Of a stretch of DNA of 51,817 bases, positions 32,146 to 40,881 are shown in pieces. Numbering within the stretch: position 1 is the stretch's first letter; every line of letters begins with the position of its first letter. The notes below the pieces were generated by a model, which made no database searches, had not been told where the DNA came from, and saw nothing but the letters and a program-made list of their open reading frames with translations. The position numbers were made by a program, and so were the translations under genes. This DNA comes from an uncultured Prevotellaceae bacterium (lineage in GTDB: Bacteria; Bacteroidota; Bacteroidia; Bacteroidales; Bacteroidaceae), in the NCBI GenBank assembly GCA_937877625.1, contig CALFJG010000044.1, positions 1-51,817 of the forward strand. The letters run 5' to 3'.

Positions 32146-33102
32146 TTATGGTATTCTGCGGAAAAACACATTGCGCAGCAGAAGTTCCAAGAGTAAACAG
32201 CCCAAGGCTATAAGCGCGAAAGGCTGATAGGCCTCGTAGCGTGTCTCTCCCATCACTGCGGTAAGTTTTGACTTTTCTAATTGGTCTATCTCGCCGTAGA
32301 TATCGCGTAGTTGGCGGCTGTCAGTGGCTCGGTAAAACGAGCCTCCGGTACGCTCCGCAATTTGCGGCAACGTGGTCTCGTTGTCGCTGGACGTGTTGTC
32401 TGCCCCTACGCTGATGGTGTAGATACGTATTCCGAGGTGGCGTGCCGCTTCTGCTGCGGTGAGGGGCGAGATGTCGCCGGTATTGTTCTCGCCATCGGTA
32501 AGCAGGATTATCACCTTGCTCTTGGCCTCACTATTCTTAAGAGAGTTTGCTGCCGTTGCCACACCCATACCCACCGCAGTGCCATTGCTTATCACGCCTT
32601 TGGCCTGCAAGTTGCACGAGGCGGCGGCGAGCAGTTGCAGCAGGGCGGTGTGGTCGCTTGTCAGTGGACACTGTGTGAAAGCCTCGCCAGCAAACAGTGT
32701 CAAGCCTATATTGTCGCTCTCGCGTTCCAACACAAAGTCGGCGGCGACTTGCTTTGCGGCTTCTATGCGGTTCGGCATAAGGTCTTGCTTAAGCATTGAC
32801 ACACTAATGTCCATTGCTAACATAATGTCTATTCCTTCGCGGTCGTGCTGGTTGAGTGCTACATCGCTTTGTGGGCGTGCCAACACACACACCACCGCTG
32901 CCACACTTATCATTCGGAGCATAAAAGGCAGGTGGCGCAAGCGGTTGCGCCACGTCTGAGGGGCGTGGCGAAACATCTCGGTAGTAGCCATACGCACCGC
33001 AGGCTCACACTTACGTGCCGGGCGGAAGTACCACCATGCCATAGGCACAAGCAGGCACAACAGCCAGAGTAAGGCGGGATGAGCAAACGTGATAGCGGGC
33101 AT
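32146..33102 (-). CDS. batA: BatA, membrane von Willebrand A protein
   Basis: A 318-residue VWA protein with the same layout as BatB: helices at ALLWLLCLLVPMAWWYF and FMLRMISVAAVVCVLA, the MIDAS motif DISVS (98-102), LLTDGENNTGD, and a C-terminal helix FALIALGCLLLELLLRNVFF. Classic Bat locus member associated with aerotolerance or stress in Bacteroides and Leptospira, though mechanism is unsettled. It lies 24 bases before batB and 24 bases after the DUF4381-like gene. Confidence 0.93.
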   Translation of the reverse strand: MPAITFAHPALLWLLCLLVPMAWWYFRPARKCEPAVRMATTEMFRHAPQTWRNRLRHLPFMLRMISVAAVVCVLARPQSDVALNQHDREGIDIMLAMDISVSMLKQDLMPNRIEAAKQVAADFVLERESDNIGLTLFAGEAFTQCPLTSDHTALLQLLAAASCNLQAKGVISNGTAVGMGVATAANSLKNSEAKSKVIILLTDGENNTGDISPLTAAEAARHLGIRIYTISVGADNTSSDNETTLPQIAERTGGSFYRATDSRQLRDIYGEIDQLEKSKLTAVMGETRYEAYQPFALIALGCLLLELLLRNVFFRRIP

Positions 33103-33126
33103 TGCTGTAGAGATTAGATAAACGGA

Positions 33127-34179
33127 TTATAGCAGTGGTATGATTTCCTTTATGAGCCACGCAGTGGTGAGCAGGGCGGCTATGGCGGTGGCTATAAATG
33201 CCGTGCGCCACAAGTTGCGGCGTGTCTTGTATTTCGCCTCGTCTTCTATACGCTCGCTGACGATTGGCTCGCGCGGCGGCAGATGTTCCTGTGTGGCTTC
33301 TACATAGGCGATAGCCTCCGTCAGGGCTTCCGTCGTCTGTGTGCGTTGGCCTGCGAAACGCACAATGTCGGTGGCAAGCAGGGCTTGCGTGAGGTGGTCT
33401 AAGGCTTCGTCCTGCTTATTTACTTTCAGGGAGTGCAGTATTTGTCCCGACGTCTTTTCATTGCAATCTACGGCAAAGCGGCTCTTTATATATGTGCGTA
33501 GCGTGCTGACGATATGGTCGTGACGCTCGGCCTCGTCGGTAAAGACGGCTTCCGAGCTGTGCAAGGAATTCAACGCCGCGAGTGCCACTTCGTGGGCGGC
33601 GGGTGGCGGCAGTACGACGATGCGCTCCGTGTGCGGTTTAAGTTTTCGCAGTTTTAGCCAGAGCATCACGGCAAGACCTATCAACAGGGCTGCCAACAGC
33701 GCGAGGACAGCCAAAATCCAGTTGAAAGCAAACGGCACGCTCGTCACGTCCTTTGCGCCATAAAATTGATTGAGATGAAGTGTATCAATAGGCACGGAGA
33801 CAACGTGTAATCTCAACGTGTCGGAGGCTCTCAATGTGTCGCGACCCACGATTATAGGCGGCGCAACAAAGAAATAGGTTGCACTATCAAAGCACGTGAG
33901 CAGAATACCTTGCTGCAACTCCAGCATCTGGCCTATTGCTGCTGTAGTGTCGAGAGGAAGTGTGCCGACCACCTCAATGCCGTCAATTAGCATCGCTTTG
34001 GGCTGAAAGGAAGGAAACTGTACTCTATCCCCTTTGTTTATCCGTGCTATCAATGTCAAGCGTGTCTGCGAACCGATGCGTATTTGTGTACTATCAAGCC
34101 GCGCTTCTACCGTCGGCTGAGCAAGCGAAGATAGTGCTATGCATATAAGGCACGAAAATATGCGAAGTTTTAGAGACAT
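33127..34179 (-). CDS. Bat-locus membrane protein, BatD-like N-terminus and DUF4381-like C-terminus
   Basis: A 350-residue protein lying between the DUF58 and batA genes. It has a signal peptide (FSCLICIALSSLAQ), an extracytoplasmic beta region (VEARLDSTQIRIGSQTRLTLIARI) like the start of BatD, a membrane helix near 155-180 (FNWILAVLALLAALLIGLAVMLWL), a helical cytoplasmic domain, and a last helix near the C-terminus (AFIATAIAALLTTAWLI). The cytoplasmic part (ALAALNSLHSSEAV...LRTYIKSRFAVD) resembles DUF4381-type segments found in other MoxR-VWA loci. No catalytic motif is seen. It probably links the AAA/VWA machine to the membrane; exact role unknown. Confidence 0.7.
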   Translation of the reverse strand: MSLKLRIFSCLICIALSSLAQPTVEARLDSTQIRIGSQTRLTLIARINKGDRVQFPSFQPKAMLIDGIEVVGTLPLDTTAAIGQMLELQQGILLTCFDSATYFFVAPPIIVGRDTLRASDTLRLHVVSVPIDTLHLNQFYGAKDVTSVPFAFNWILAVLALLAALLIGLAVMLWLKLRKLKPHTERIVVLPPPAAHEVALAALNSLHSSEAVFTDEAERHDHIVSTLRTYIKSRFAVDCNEKTSGQILHSLKVNKQDEALDHLTQALLATDIVRFAGQRTQTTEALTEAIAYVEATQEHLPPREPIVSERIEDEAKYKTRRNLWRTAFIATAIAALLTTAWLIKEIIPLL

Positions 34180-34259
34180 TCTTTTCTTTTGAGAATGGGT
34201 TTTTTGCGTCTGACGTTTACGGGGTTTCCTGCGCTTTCTCTACCTTGCCGATAGGCATT

Positions 34260-35126
34260 TTATCTCTTTTTCATCAGAGCCATAAGTGCCGGGAGGTAGT
34301 CGCGCCCGGTGTAGATGTCGGTGAAGTCTATGCCACAGTGCGAAAGGGTGTCTCTGAAGGTTTCGGAGTGCCTTTTCCACCACTGCTCTTGGCTTTTACG
34401 CACAGCCCCGGCAGTGGTATCCACATACTGCTCATGGCCTGTCTCTGCATCGTAGAGTTTGATAAATCCTATGTTAGGCATAGCAGTCAAACGTGTGTCC
34501 ACTAAGCGCAGTGCCACAACGTCGTGGCGACGGGCGGCAATAGATAGCGGGCGGCGATAGTCTTGCTCTACTAAGAAGTCGCTCAGGAGGAACACCACGG
34601 CGCGCCGCTTTTGCACACGCACCACATATTCCAATGCTTGCGACAAGTCGGTATGACGACCCGACGAGGGCATCGTAAGCAATTCGCGGATAAGGTAGAG
34701 GATATGGCTGCGGCTCGAGGCCGGTGGAATGTATTTCTCTATCTTGTCGCCGAAAAAGATTGCCCCCACTTTGTCGCCGTTCATCATAGCACTCATAGCG
34801 AGGGTGGCTGCCACCTCGGTGAGCAACTCGCGCAGTGTGCTGCCGCGTGTGCCGAAGTCTAAACTGCCCGACACGTCCACGAGTAACATCACGGTGAGTT
34901 CGCGCTCCTCTTCGTATTGCTTTACGTGTGGCTTACCGGTACGTGCGGTAACGTTCCAGTCGATATCGCGCACGTCGTCTCCGATATGGTATTCGCGTAC
35001 CTCGCTGAACGACATACCACGCCCCTTAAACGCACTGTGGTACTGCCCGGCCAGTGCGCCACGAGTGAGTGCACGCGTCTTTATCTCTACGCGCCGTACA
35101 CGTTGAAGCAATTCGGAGGTGTCCAA
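34260..35126 (-). CDS. DUF58 domain protein of the Bat locus
   Basis: A 288-residue cytoplasmic protein. DUF58 is recognised by the N-terminal GQYHSAFKGRGMSFSEVREYHIGDDVRDIDWNVTARTG-type block (positions 34960-35070) and a degenerate VWA start MLLVDVSGSLDFG. It ends IDFTDIYTGRDYLPALMALMKKR. DUF58 proteins nearly always accompany MoxR ATPases and are thought to be their substrates or adaptors. It follows moxR by 48 bases and is followed by an 80-base gap. Confidence 0.92.
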   Translation of the reverse strand: MDTSELLQRVRRVEIKTRALTRGALAGQYHSAFKGRGMSFSEVREYHIGDDVRDIDWNVTARTGKPHVKQYEEERELTVMLLVDVSGSLDFGTRGSTLRELLTEVAATLAMSAMMNGDKVGAIFFGDKIEKYIPPASSRSHILYLIRELLTMPSSGRHTDLSQALEYVVRVQKRRAVVFLLSDFLVEQDYRRPLSIAARRHDVVALRLVDTRLTAMPNIGFIKLYDAETGHEQYVDTTAGAVRKSQEQWWKRHSETFRDTLSHCGIDFTDIYTGRDYLPALMALMKKR

Positions 35127-35174
35127 GGGAGGAGAGGATTTCTTTTTCGTGACGTTAGGTCGTTATAAAATCTA

Positions 35175-36170
35175 TCACGGCACTTTTACCTTTGCCAAAA
35201 GTCGGCTTATAATCTGCTCGGCATTTATGTTGTCGGCTTCTGCCTCGTAGTTGAGGCTAATACGATGGCGCAACACTTCACGACAAACGCTGCGAATGTC
35301 CTCGGGGACGACGTAGCCTCGACGTTCTATCATCGCTACGGCACGTGCGGCCAATGACATATTGATGCCAGCACGCGGCGAAGCACCGTATGCAATGTAT
35401 TGCTCCAACTCTTTCAATCCGAAGTCGGCAGGACGGCGCGTGGCATGCACAAGGTCAACGATGTAACGCTCCACACGCTCGTCCATATATACCTGGCGGA
35501 GCAGGGTGCGTGCGCGCTGTAGGGTTGCTGTGTCGGCCACTGGCGTTAATTGCAAGTGTTCGGTCAGTAGGTGGTTGTGGATGATGGTTTGCTCCTCCTC
35601 GGCATTGGGATAGTCCACCAATACTTTCAGCATAAAGCGGTCAGTTTGTGCTTCGGGCAAGGGGTAAGTGCCTTCTTGCTCCACGGGGTTTTGTGTGGCA
35701 AGCACCAGGAACGGTTCGGGGAGCGGGAATGTCTCGTCGCCGATGGTTACCTGACGCTCTTCCATCGCTTCGAGCAGTGCACTCTGCACCTTTGCCGGGG
35801 CACGGTTTATCTCGTCGGCCAACACGAAGTTAGCAAACACCGGGCCGCGCCGCACGCTGAACTGCTCCGTGCGTTGGCTATATACCACGGTGCCGACAAC
35901 GTCGGCGGGCAACAAGTCGGGCGTGAACTGAATGCGGCTGAAATCGGCATTTACCAGTGCCGAGAGTGTTTTCACCGCGCGCGTCTTGGCTAAGCCGGGT
36001 ACACCTTCAAGAAGGATATGACCACCGGCGAGCAACCCCGTAAGCAGGGAGCGCACCAATTGTTGCTGACCTACGATGACGCGAGCCATACCGGCCGTCA
36101 GTGCCGGGATAAAGGTTGTGGCGGCCTCAATGTCGGCGGTAAGACGGCGAATGTCGGGTTGTTGGGGCAT
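35175..36170 (-). CDS. MoxR-family AAA+ ATPase
   Basis: A 331-residue AAA+ ATPase. Walker A is GVPGLAKT (56-63), Walker B is FVLADEINRAPAKVQSALLEAMEERQ with the DE pair, sensor 1 is LATQNPVEQEGTYPLPEAQTDRF, and sensor 2 lies in the ASPRAGINMSLAARA region. MoxR ATPases act as chaperones that activate VWA-containing partners, here BatA and BatB. It is the first gene of the eight-gene operon running to 28343. A minus-strand TATCTTTG at 36265-36258 lies 88 bases ahead of its ATG. Confidence 0.95.
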   Translation of the reverse strand: MPQQPDIRRLTADIEAATTFIPALTAGMARVIVGQQQLVRSLLTGLLAGGHILLEGVPGLAKTRAVKTLSALVNADFSRIQFTPDLLPADVVGTVVYSQRTEQFSVRRGPVFANFVLADEINRAPAKVQSALLEAMEERQVTIGDETFPLPEPFLVLATQNPVEQEGTYPLPEAQTDRFMLKVLVDYPNAEEEQTIIHNHLLTEHLQLTPVADTATLQRARTLLRQVYMDERVERYIVDLVHATRRPADFGLKELEQYIAYGASPRAGINMSLAARAVAMIERRGYVVPEDIRSVCREVLRHRISLNYEAEADNINAEQIISRLLAKVKVP

Positions 36171-36257
36171 AAGGAATCAGAATAGTATAATAATAAGGAG
36201 TGTTTCTACGACTATAAAAGTGCGAGGACGGCCAACGAAGGCTCATATATTAGCCCG

Positions 36258-36265
36258 CAAAGATA
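36258..36265 (-). promoter_or_regulatory. -7 box of the moxR-bat operon
   Basis: TATCTTTG on the minus strand, 88 bases before the moxR start. No well-spaced -33 TTG was found. It faces away from the ThiE-like gene, whose own possible box is TAATTTTG at 36382-36389. Confidence 0.5.
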
Positions 36266-36381
36266 GCATTTAGCCACGTATTATTGCGTGTATGGTTGCC
36301 AAAATTGCCCTTTCGCGTGATTTACTAAGCATTTCGGACGTTTTTGAGACGCTTAAGTGAACGATTTTTTTCTTGATTTCG

Positions 36382-36389
36382 TAATTTTG
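36382..36389 (+). promoter_or_regulatory. -7 box TAATTTTG of the ThiE-like gene
   Basis: TAATTTTG lies 28 bases before the chosen ATG at 36417, which argues against the longer reading frame that would start at 36357, upstream of this box. No well-spaced -33 TTG was seen. Confidence 0.5.
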
Positions 36390-36416
36390 CAAGTAGAAAA
36401 GACAGTGCTTCGCGGT

Positions 36417-37010
36417 ATGAAACTCCTTTTGATGACCACTCCCAATTTTTTTGTAGAAGAGCACCAAATTCTTACGGCACTCTTTGATGAGGGACTGGAC
36501 ATACTCCACCTGCGTAAGCCCCATACAGAGCCCCTTTACAGCGAGCGGCTTCTTACACTCCTGCCCGAGGAGTATCGTAGCCGAGTAGTGGTACACGACC
36601 ACTACTATTTGAAGAACGAATATCGCCTGCGCGGTATCCATCTTAACCCCCGCAACGAACCGCCGACAAAGTTCAAAGGCACGGTAAGTGCTTCAGCCAC
36701 TACCCTCGTAGACGTGGCACATCTGAAAAAGAATGTGGACTATGTGCTCTTCACCCCACAGATGGAGACACCCGGGCAGGACGCACGCCACACCGACAAG
36801 CAAATAGAGGAGTGGGCAAGCAGCAAAATAGTGGACAGCAAAGTGATGCTGATGGGAGGCGTGACGCTCGACAACGTCTCTCTGGTGCGTAGGGCTGGAT
36901 TTGGCGGGGCAGTACTCTACGGGGCTATATGGAATCGCTTCGACCAATGGGGTACACCCGATTTCAAAGACCTAACCAACTACTTCAGAAAGATAAAAAA
37001 ACTCTGCTGA
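36417..37010 (+). CDS. ThiE/TenI-like TIM-barrel protein
   Basis: A 197-residue protein of the thiamine-phosphate-synthase fold. It shows LDILHLRKPHTEPLYSERLLTLL near residue 30, VVHDHYYL, RGIHLNPRNEPP, and a late VMLMGGVTLDNVSLVRRAGFGGAVLYGAIW block, all in TenI/ThiE order. The canonical phosphate-binding and G-D-Y-[IV]-G-x-G-P loop of ThiE is replaced by VDYVLFTPQ, so true thiamine phosphate synthesis is uncertain. Such divergent copies are common in Bacteroidota. The start at 36417 follows the -7 box. prs follows 87 bases later. Confidence 0.75.
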   Translation: MKLLLMTTPNFFVEEHQILTALFDEGLDILHLRKPHTEPLYSERLLTLLPEEYRSRVVVHDHYYLKNEYRLRGIHLNPRNEPPTKFKGTVSASATTLVDVAHLKKNVDYVLFTPQMETPGQDARHTDKQIEEWASSKIVDSKVMLMGGVTLDNVSLVRRAGFGGAVLYGAIWNRFDQWGTPDFKDLTNYFRKIKKLC

Positions 37011-37097
37011 GTACTCTATCTTTTATTTAACGCTTACACAGTTTCGCAAACGTCCGAACATCTTCAATCCCTTCAACCTTATATCTTTCTTCTCCCA

Positions 37098-38030
37098 ATG
37101 GCCAACAACTTTCTTGTCTTCTCAGGCACACGCTCTAAGTACCTTGCCGAAAAAATCTGCGCCGCGCTCGGTATGCCACTCGGCAATCTGCAAACCACCT
37201 TCTTTGCCGACGGCGAGTTTGAGGTGTGCTACGAAGAAACAGTACGCGGACGCGATGTGTTCCTTGTACAAAGCACCTTTGCTCCCGCCGACAATATGAT
37301 GGAACTCCTATTGATGATAGATGCCGCCAAACGAGCCTCGGCACGTACCATCAATGCCGTCGTCCCCTACTTCGGCTGGGCACGCCAAGACCGCAAAGAC
37401 AAGCCTCGTGTGAGCATCGGTGCCAAACTCGTGGCAGACATCCTCAGCGTGGCAGGCATCAACCGTCTTATTACTATGGATCTCCACGCCGACCAAGAAC
37501 AAGGCTTCTTCGATATTCCCGTTGACCACCTGTACGCCTCCACCATTATGTTGCCATATATCAAGGAGATGAAACTGGAAAACCTCTGCATCGCCACGCC
37601 CGACGTGGGCGGCTCAAAACGAGCCAACGCATACGCTAAGTATCTCGACTGCCCCTTTGTGATATGCAATAAGCAGCGCGTGAAAGCCAACGAGGTGGCT
37701 GCCATGCAAGTTATCGGCGATGTGAGAGGTATGGACGTGCTGCTCGTGGACGACATCGTCGACACCGCCGGCACCATCACCATCGCCGCCAACCTAATGA
37801 AAGAAAAGGGAGCACGCAGCGTTAGGGCATTTGCCAGCCACTGCATAATGAGCGGGCCTGCCGACGAGCGCATAGCAACGAGCGCACTTGAGGAAATCGT
37901 TTTCACCGACACCATACCCTACAACGGAAAATGCACGAAGGTAAAACAGATAAGTTGCGCAGGACTCTTTGCCGAAACCATCCAACGAGTGATGAACAAC
38001 AAAAGCATCAGTTCACAATATCTCCTATAG
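37098..38030 (+). CDS. prs: Ribose-phosphate pyrophosphokinase (PRPP synthetase)
   Basis: A 310-residue class I PRPP synthetase, which makes PRPP from ribose-5-phosphate and ATP for nucleotide, histidine and tryptophan synthesis. Key motifs are FADGEFEVCYEETVRGRDVFLVQS near residue 40, the flexible-loop region VVPYFGWARQDRK, H130 in TMDLHADQEQGFFD, and the PRPP loop VLLVDDIVDTAGTI (214-227). Length and order are fully typical. The product feeds the his genes at 45-46.6 kb. It is followed 53 bases later by repeat array B, which begins with a hairpin. Confidence 0.96.
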   Translation: MANNFLVFSGTRSKYLAEKICAALGMPLGNLQTTFFADGEFEVCYEETVRGRDVFLVQSTFAPADNMMELLLMIDAAKRASARTINAVVPYFGWARQDRKDKPRVSIGAKLVADILSVAGINRLITMDLHADQEQGFFDIPVDHLYASTIMLPYIKEMKLENLCIATPDVGGSKRANAYAKYLDCPFVICNKQRVKANEVAAMQVIGDVRGMDVLLVDDIVDTAGTITIAANLMKEKGARSVRAFASHCIMSGPADERIATSALEEIVFTDTIPYNGKCTKVKQISCAGLFAETIQRVMNNKSISSQYLL

Positions 38031-38083
38031 ACTTTGCTACGTGCTGATACTTAGATTAAAACCTAAACTCAGGAAATGAAATT

Positions 38084-38113
38084 AGTCCGACCTTGCTTTC
38101 ACGAGGTCGGACT
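38084..38113 (+). terminator. Hairpin at the head of array B
   Basis: AGTCCGACCT (38084-38093) and AGGTCGGACT (38104-38113) form a perfect 10-bp stem with a 10-base loop, followed by AATTTTAAA. It may terminate prs transcription. It is also the polarity switch of the 21-bp array. Confidence 0.55.
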
Positions 38114-38296
38114 AATTTTAAACTTACTCGGACTGATTTTAAACGTAGTCGGACTGGTTTAAAACGTTGCGGGATTGATTTTAAAATCAACGCCTTTGAT
38201 TTTAAAATCAAAGCCTTTGATTTTAAAATCAATCGGACTAAGTTTTAACGCGGTCGGATATGCCTTAAACGTGGTCGGACTAAATTGTTTTTTGAG
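38084..38296. repeat. Strict 21-bp periodic array B, homologous to array A
   Basis: Directly downstream of prs, ten units repeat every 21 bases with no indel: CGGA-type cores begin at 38108, 38129, 38150, 38171, 38192, 38213, 38234, 38255 and 38276, preceded by an inverted first unit at 38087. Units 38171-38233 contain the triple TTGATTTTAAAATCAA palindrome. The segment after it (AATCGGACTAAGTTTT then ACGCG then TCGGATATG) is nearly identical to array A read on the opposite strand. In both arrays the order, reading away from the preceding gene, is inverted pair, TCGGA units, triple palindrome, more TCGGA units. The region ends 22 bases before the rsmG stop. Confidence 0.9.
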
Positions 38297-38318
38297 GCGT
38301 TACAACGTCAAGGATATA

Positions 38319-38942
38319 TCATATCTGAACATACACCACGCTTTTCCCTTCGTAATAGGTATAGGGAAAAGCGGGATAGAGCGGCCAGAAGTCGGAAACG
38401 TGTTTGAAGGGTCGGAGTTCAGCCTGTAGATCACCGCCTTTTAAGCAAAGCAAGCCATTAGGCAATGCGTTCTTCCCGCCGGGGCGTATGTTTTTGCGCA
38501 CGAGTGCAACAAGTTCTGGGAGGCTCATCACCGCGCGGCTCACCACAAAGTCAAATCGCCGTTTCTCCTCCGTCACATTACGGTGGGCAAATGTGGTATT
38601 TTGCAAGCCGATAGCCGTGCCTATAGCTTCGGCCACGCGTACTTTTTTACCGATGCTGTCGATGAGGTGGAACTGACAACGGGGGAAGAGTATCGCTAAG
38701 GGGATGCCGGGGAAGCCTCCTCCCGTGCCGACGTCCATAATCTCTGTGCCGGGGCGAAAATGTAGGGCCTCGGTAATGCCGAGTGAGTGGAGTACGTGGT
38801 GTTCGTAGAGATTGTCGATGTCGCGCCGTGAAATAAGATTTATCTTCGCGTTCCAGTCGTGATAGAGCGCGTTGAGGGCTTCAAACTGCTCGCGCTGCGT
38901 TGTGCTGAGCGAGGGGAAATGGCGAAGGATGGTGGAAAGCAT
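38319..38942 (-). CDS. rsmG: 16S rRNA (guanine-N7) methyltransferase RsmG
   Basis: A 207-residue methyltransferase that modifies G527 of 16S rRNA. The RsmG opening FEALNALYHDWNAKINLISRRD is followed by HHVLHSL, the SAM motif IMDVGTGGGFPGIPLAILFP, and VVSRAVMSLPEL. The motifs are unchanged from the family. The frame is open 26 codons further upstream, but the ATG at 38940-38942 starts at the usual N-terminus. It ends close to array B and lies downstream of the YgiQ gene by about 100 bases. Confidence 0.93.
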   Translation of the reverse strand: MLSTILRHFPSLSTTQREQFEALNALYHDWNAKINLISRRDIDNLYEHHVLHSLGITEALHFRPGTEIMDVGTGGGFPGIPLAILFPRCQFHLIDSIGKKVRVAEAIGTAIGLQNTTFAHRNVTEEKRRFDFVVSRAVMSLPELVALVRKNIRPGGKNALPNGLLCLKGGDLQAELRPFKHVSDFWPLYPAFPYTYYEGKSVVYVQI

Positions 38943-39046
38943 TTTTCTGTATCGGGTTGTTGATGATAATGTTTGTACGGTGTATACTTCATTTACCACT
39001 AACGCAAGAAGCAGAGGCAAGAATGGTTGTTGTTAGTGGTTAAAGG

Positions 39047-40855
39047 TTATTGTTTTTTGTACCAGAAGAAGAATTTATGTTGTCTTTTCTTTTCTTCGGG
39101 CGTTCGGGCACAGAAGATGTTTTTTAGCGTGTAGGGATGAAGCCCTGTATGCCAAATAGTGGTGGCTACGGTCATCGGCGTAGGGGTAAAGTCCTGCACC
39201 TGTTCAAGGCGAAAATGCAGGGCGCGTGTCTCTGCTGCGAGGTGTGCCATATCCTCCTCGGTGCAGCCGGGGTGTGAGCTGATGAAATAGGGAATGATTT
39301 GATAGGGCAAGCGATGACGTCGGCACACGTCGTCGAAGAGGCGTTTGAACTGTCGGAAGAGGCCGAACGAGGGTTTGCGCATCACGTCGAGCACACGGTC
39401 GGAGGTATGTTCGGGAGCCACCTTTAGGCGTCCGCTGACGTGGTGGCAGATAAGCTCCTCGGCGTAGCGGCGGTTGATGGCATCGGTTTTCGGCGAGCCG
39501 GTGGGATGGAGGATAAGGTCGTAGCGCACGCCCGAGCCTATATACAAGTGTTTCACGCCGGGTACGGCACTCACGGCGCGATAGAGGGCGAGCAGCGGGG
39601 CGTGGTCGGTGTGGAGGTTGGGGCAGATTTTGGGATGTGCACACGAGGGGCGACGACACTTCTTGCAGAGCGACAGGTCGCGCCCGCCCATACGATACAT
39701 ATTTGCCGAGGGGCCGCCGAGGTCGGAAAGTGTGCCGTGGAAGTCGGGCATAGAAACGATGTGGCGCACCTCGCGCAGTATGCTCTCTTGGCTTCGGCTC
39801 ATAATAAACTTTCCCTGGTGAGCCGAGATGGTACAAAAAGCACAACCGCCAAAACAACCTCGGTGTACACACACGCTGTGTTTTATCATGTCGTAGGCAG
39901 GAATGCGGTGGCCTTTATACTTTGGGTGGGGCAGGCGCGTATAGGGGAGGTCGAAACTATGGTCTATCTCTGCCGTGGAGAGCGGCTGGAAGGGCGGGTT
40001 AACTACTACGCATTGTGTCTGCCCCACACGTTGCAGGAGGCGTTGTGCCTGCCAACGGTTGCTCTGTTCTTCTATGACACGGAAATTCTGGGCGTATTTG
40101 CGCTTGTCGCGCAACGCCTCATCGTGGCTGTGAAGTACGAGGTCGTCGGCCTTTACGCCGCCCGGTATTTGTTCCCAGGGGTAGAGCATTACGGTTTGTG
40201 GCACGGGGTGTCGCGTCACGGCGTGGCGAAATTCTCCCACGGAGCAATAGCGTTCATCGTTGCCGTGGCACACATTGTTTTCAATCAGTCGGCACAAAGC
40301 GGGCAAAGGCTTCTCCCCCATACCATAGACTATCATATCGGCGGGAGCATCGCATAAGATGCTCGGACGCACGCGCTCTTGCCAGTAGTCGTAGTGGGTG
40401 AGGCGGCGCAGCGAGGCTTCTATGCCTCCAAGGATAACGGGGGTGTCGGGAAAAAGTTGGCGGAGTATCTGAGAATAAACGATAGACGGATACTCTGGCC
40501 GGCGGTCGTGCCGCCCGTCGGGTGTGTAGGCATCTTCGGAGCGTAGGCGGCGCGCGGCGGTGTATTTATTCACCATAGAGTCCATAGCACCGGGCGACAC
40601 GAGGAAGAAGAGGCGTGGACGCCCCAGGCGCTTAAAGTCGCGGAAATCGCCGTGCCAGTCGGGTTGCGGCACTATGGCGATGCGAAAACCGGCATCTTCA
40701 ATGATACGTCCACACACCGCCATACCGAACGAAGGATGATCGACATAGGCATCGCCGCTGAACAAGATGACATCGGCACGCTCCCACCCCCGCAGTTGCA
40801 TCTCTCGCCGCGTGGTAGGAAGAAAGTCGGAAAGTTGAGGAGGCGTGTAGGACAT
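39047..40855 (-). CDS. YgiQ family radical SAM protein
   Basis: A 602-residue radical SAM protein. The N-terminus (FLPTTRREMQLRGWERADVILFSGDAYVDHPSFG) and the iron-sulfur motif CVHRGCFGGCAFC near residue 330 match the YgiQ family, which has an N-terminal B12-binding-like domain and a C-terminal DUF3362-type region (HTGLHPYTLKNIF). A further Cys group CKKCRRPSCAHPKICPN at about 400 suggests extra metal binding. The reaction is unknown. It lies 26 bases after the amidase gene on the same strand. Long plus-strand open frames cross this gene and are shadows. Confidence 0.92.
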   Translation of the reverse strand: MSYTPPQLSDFLPTTRREMQLRGWERADVILFSGDAYVDHPSFGMAVCGRIIEDAGFRIAIVPQPDWHGDFRDFKRLGRPRLFFLVSPGAMDSMVNKYTAARRLRSEDAYTPDGRHDRRPEYPSIVYSQILRQLFPDTPVILGGIEASLRRLTHYDYWQERVRPSILCDAPADMIVYGMGEKPLPALCRLIENNVCHGNDERYCSVGEFRHAVTRHPVPQTVMLYPWEQIPGGVKADDLVLHSHDEALRDKRKYAQNFRVIEEQSNRWQAQRLLQRVGQTQCVVVNPPFQPLSTAEIDHSFDLPYTRLPHPKYKGHRIPAYDMIKHSVCVHRGCFGGCAFCTISAHQGKFIMSRSQESILREVRHIVSMPDFHGTLSDLGGPSANMYRMGGRDLSLCKKCRRPSCAHPKICPNLHTDHAPLLALYRAVSAVPGVKHLYIGSGVRYDLILHPTGSPKTDAINRRYAEELICHHVSGRLKVAPEHTSDRVLDVMRKPSFGLFRQFKRLFDDVCRRHRLPYQIIPYFISSHPGCTEEDMAHLAAETRALHFRLEQVQDFTPTPMTVATTIWHTGLHPYTLKNIFCARTPEEKKRQHKFFFWYKKQ

Positions 40856-40881
40856 TGAAAGGGGTTGCTATACGCGGGTTC

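Noticed and set aside
39440..40357. 305-codon open frame antisense to the YgiQ gene
   Set aside because: Shadow frame; the minus strand has a full radical SAM protein with its cysteine motif.
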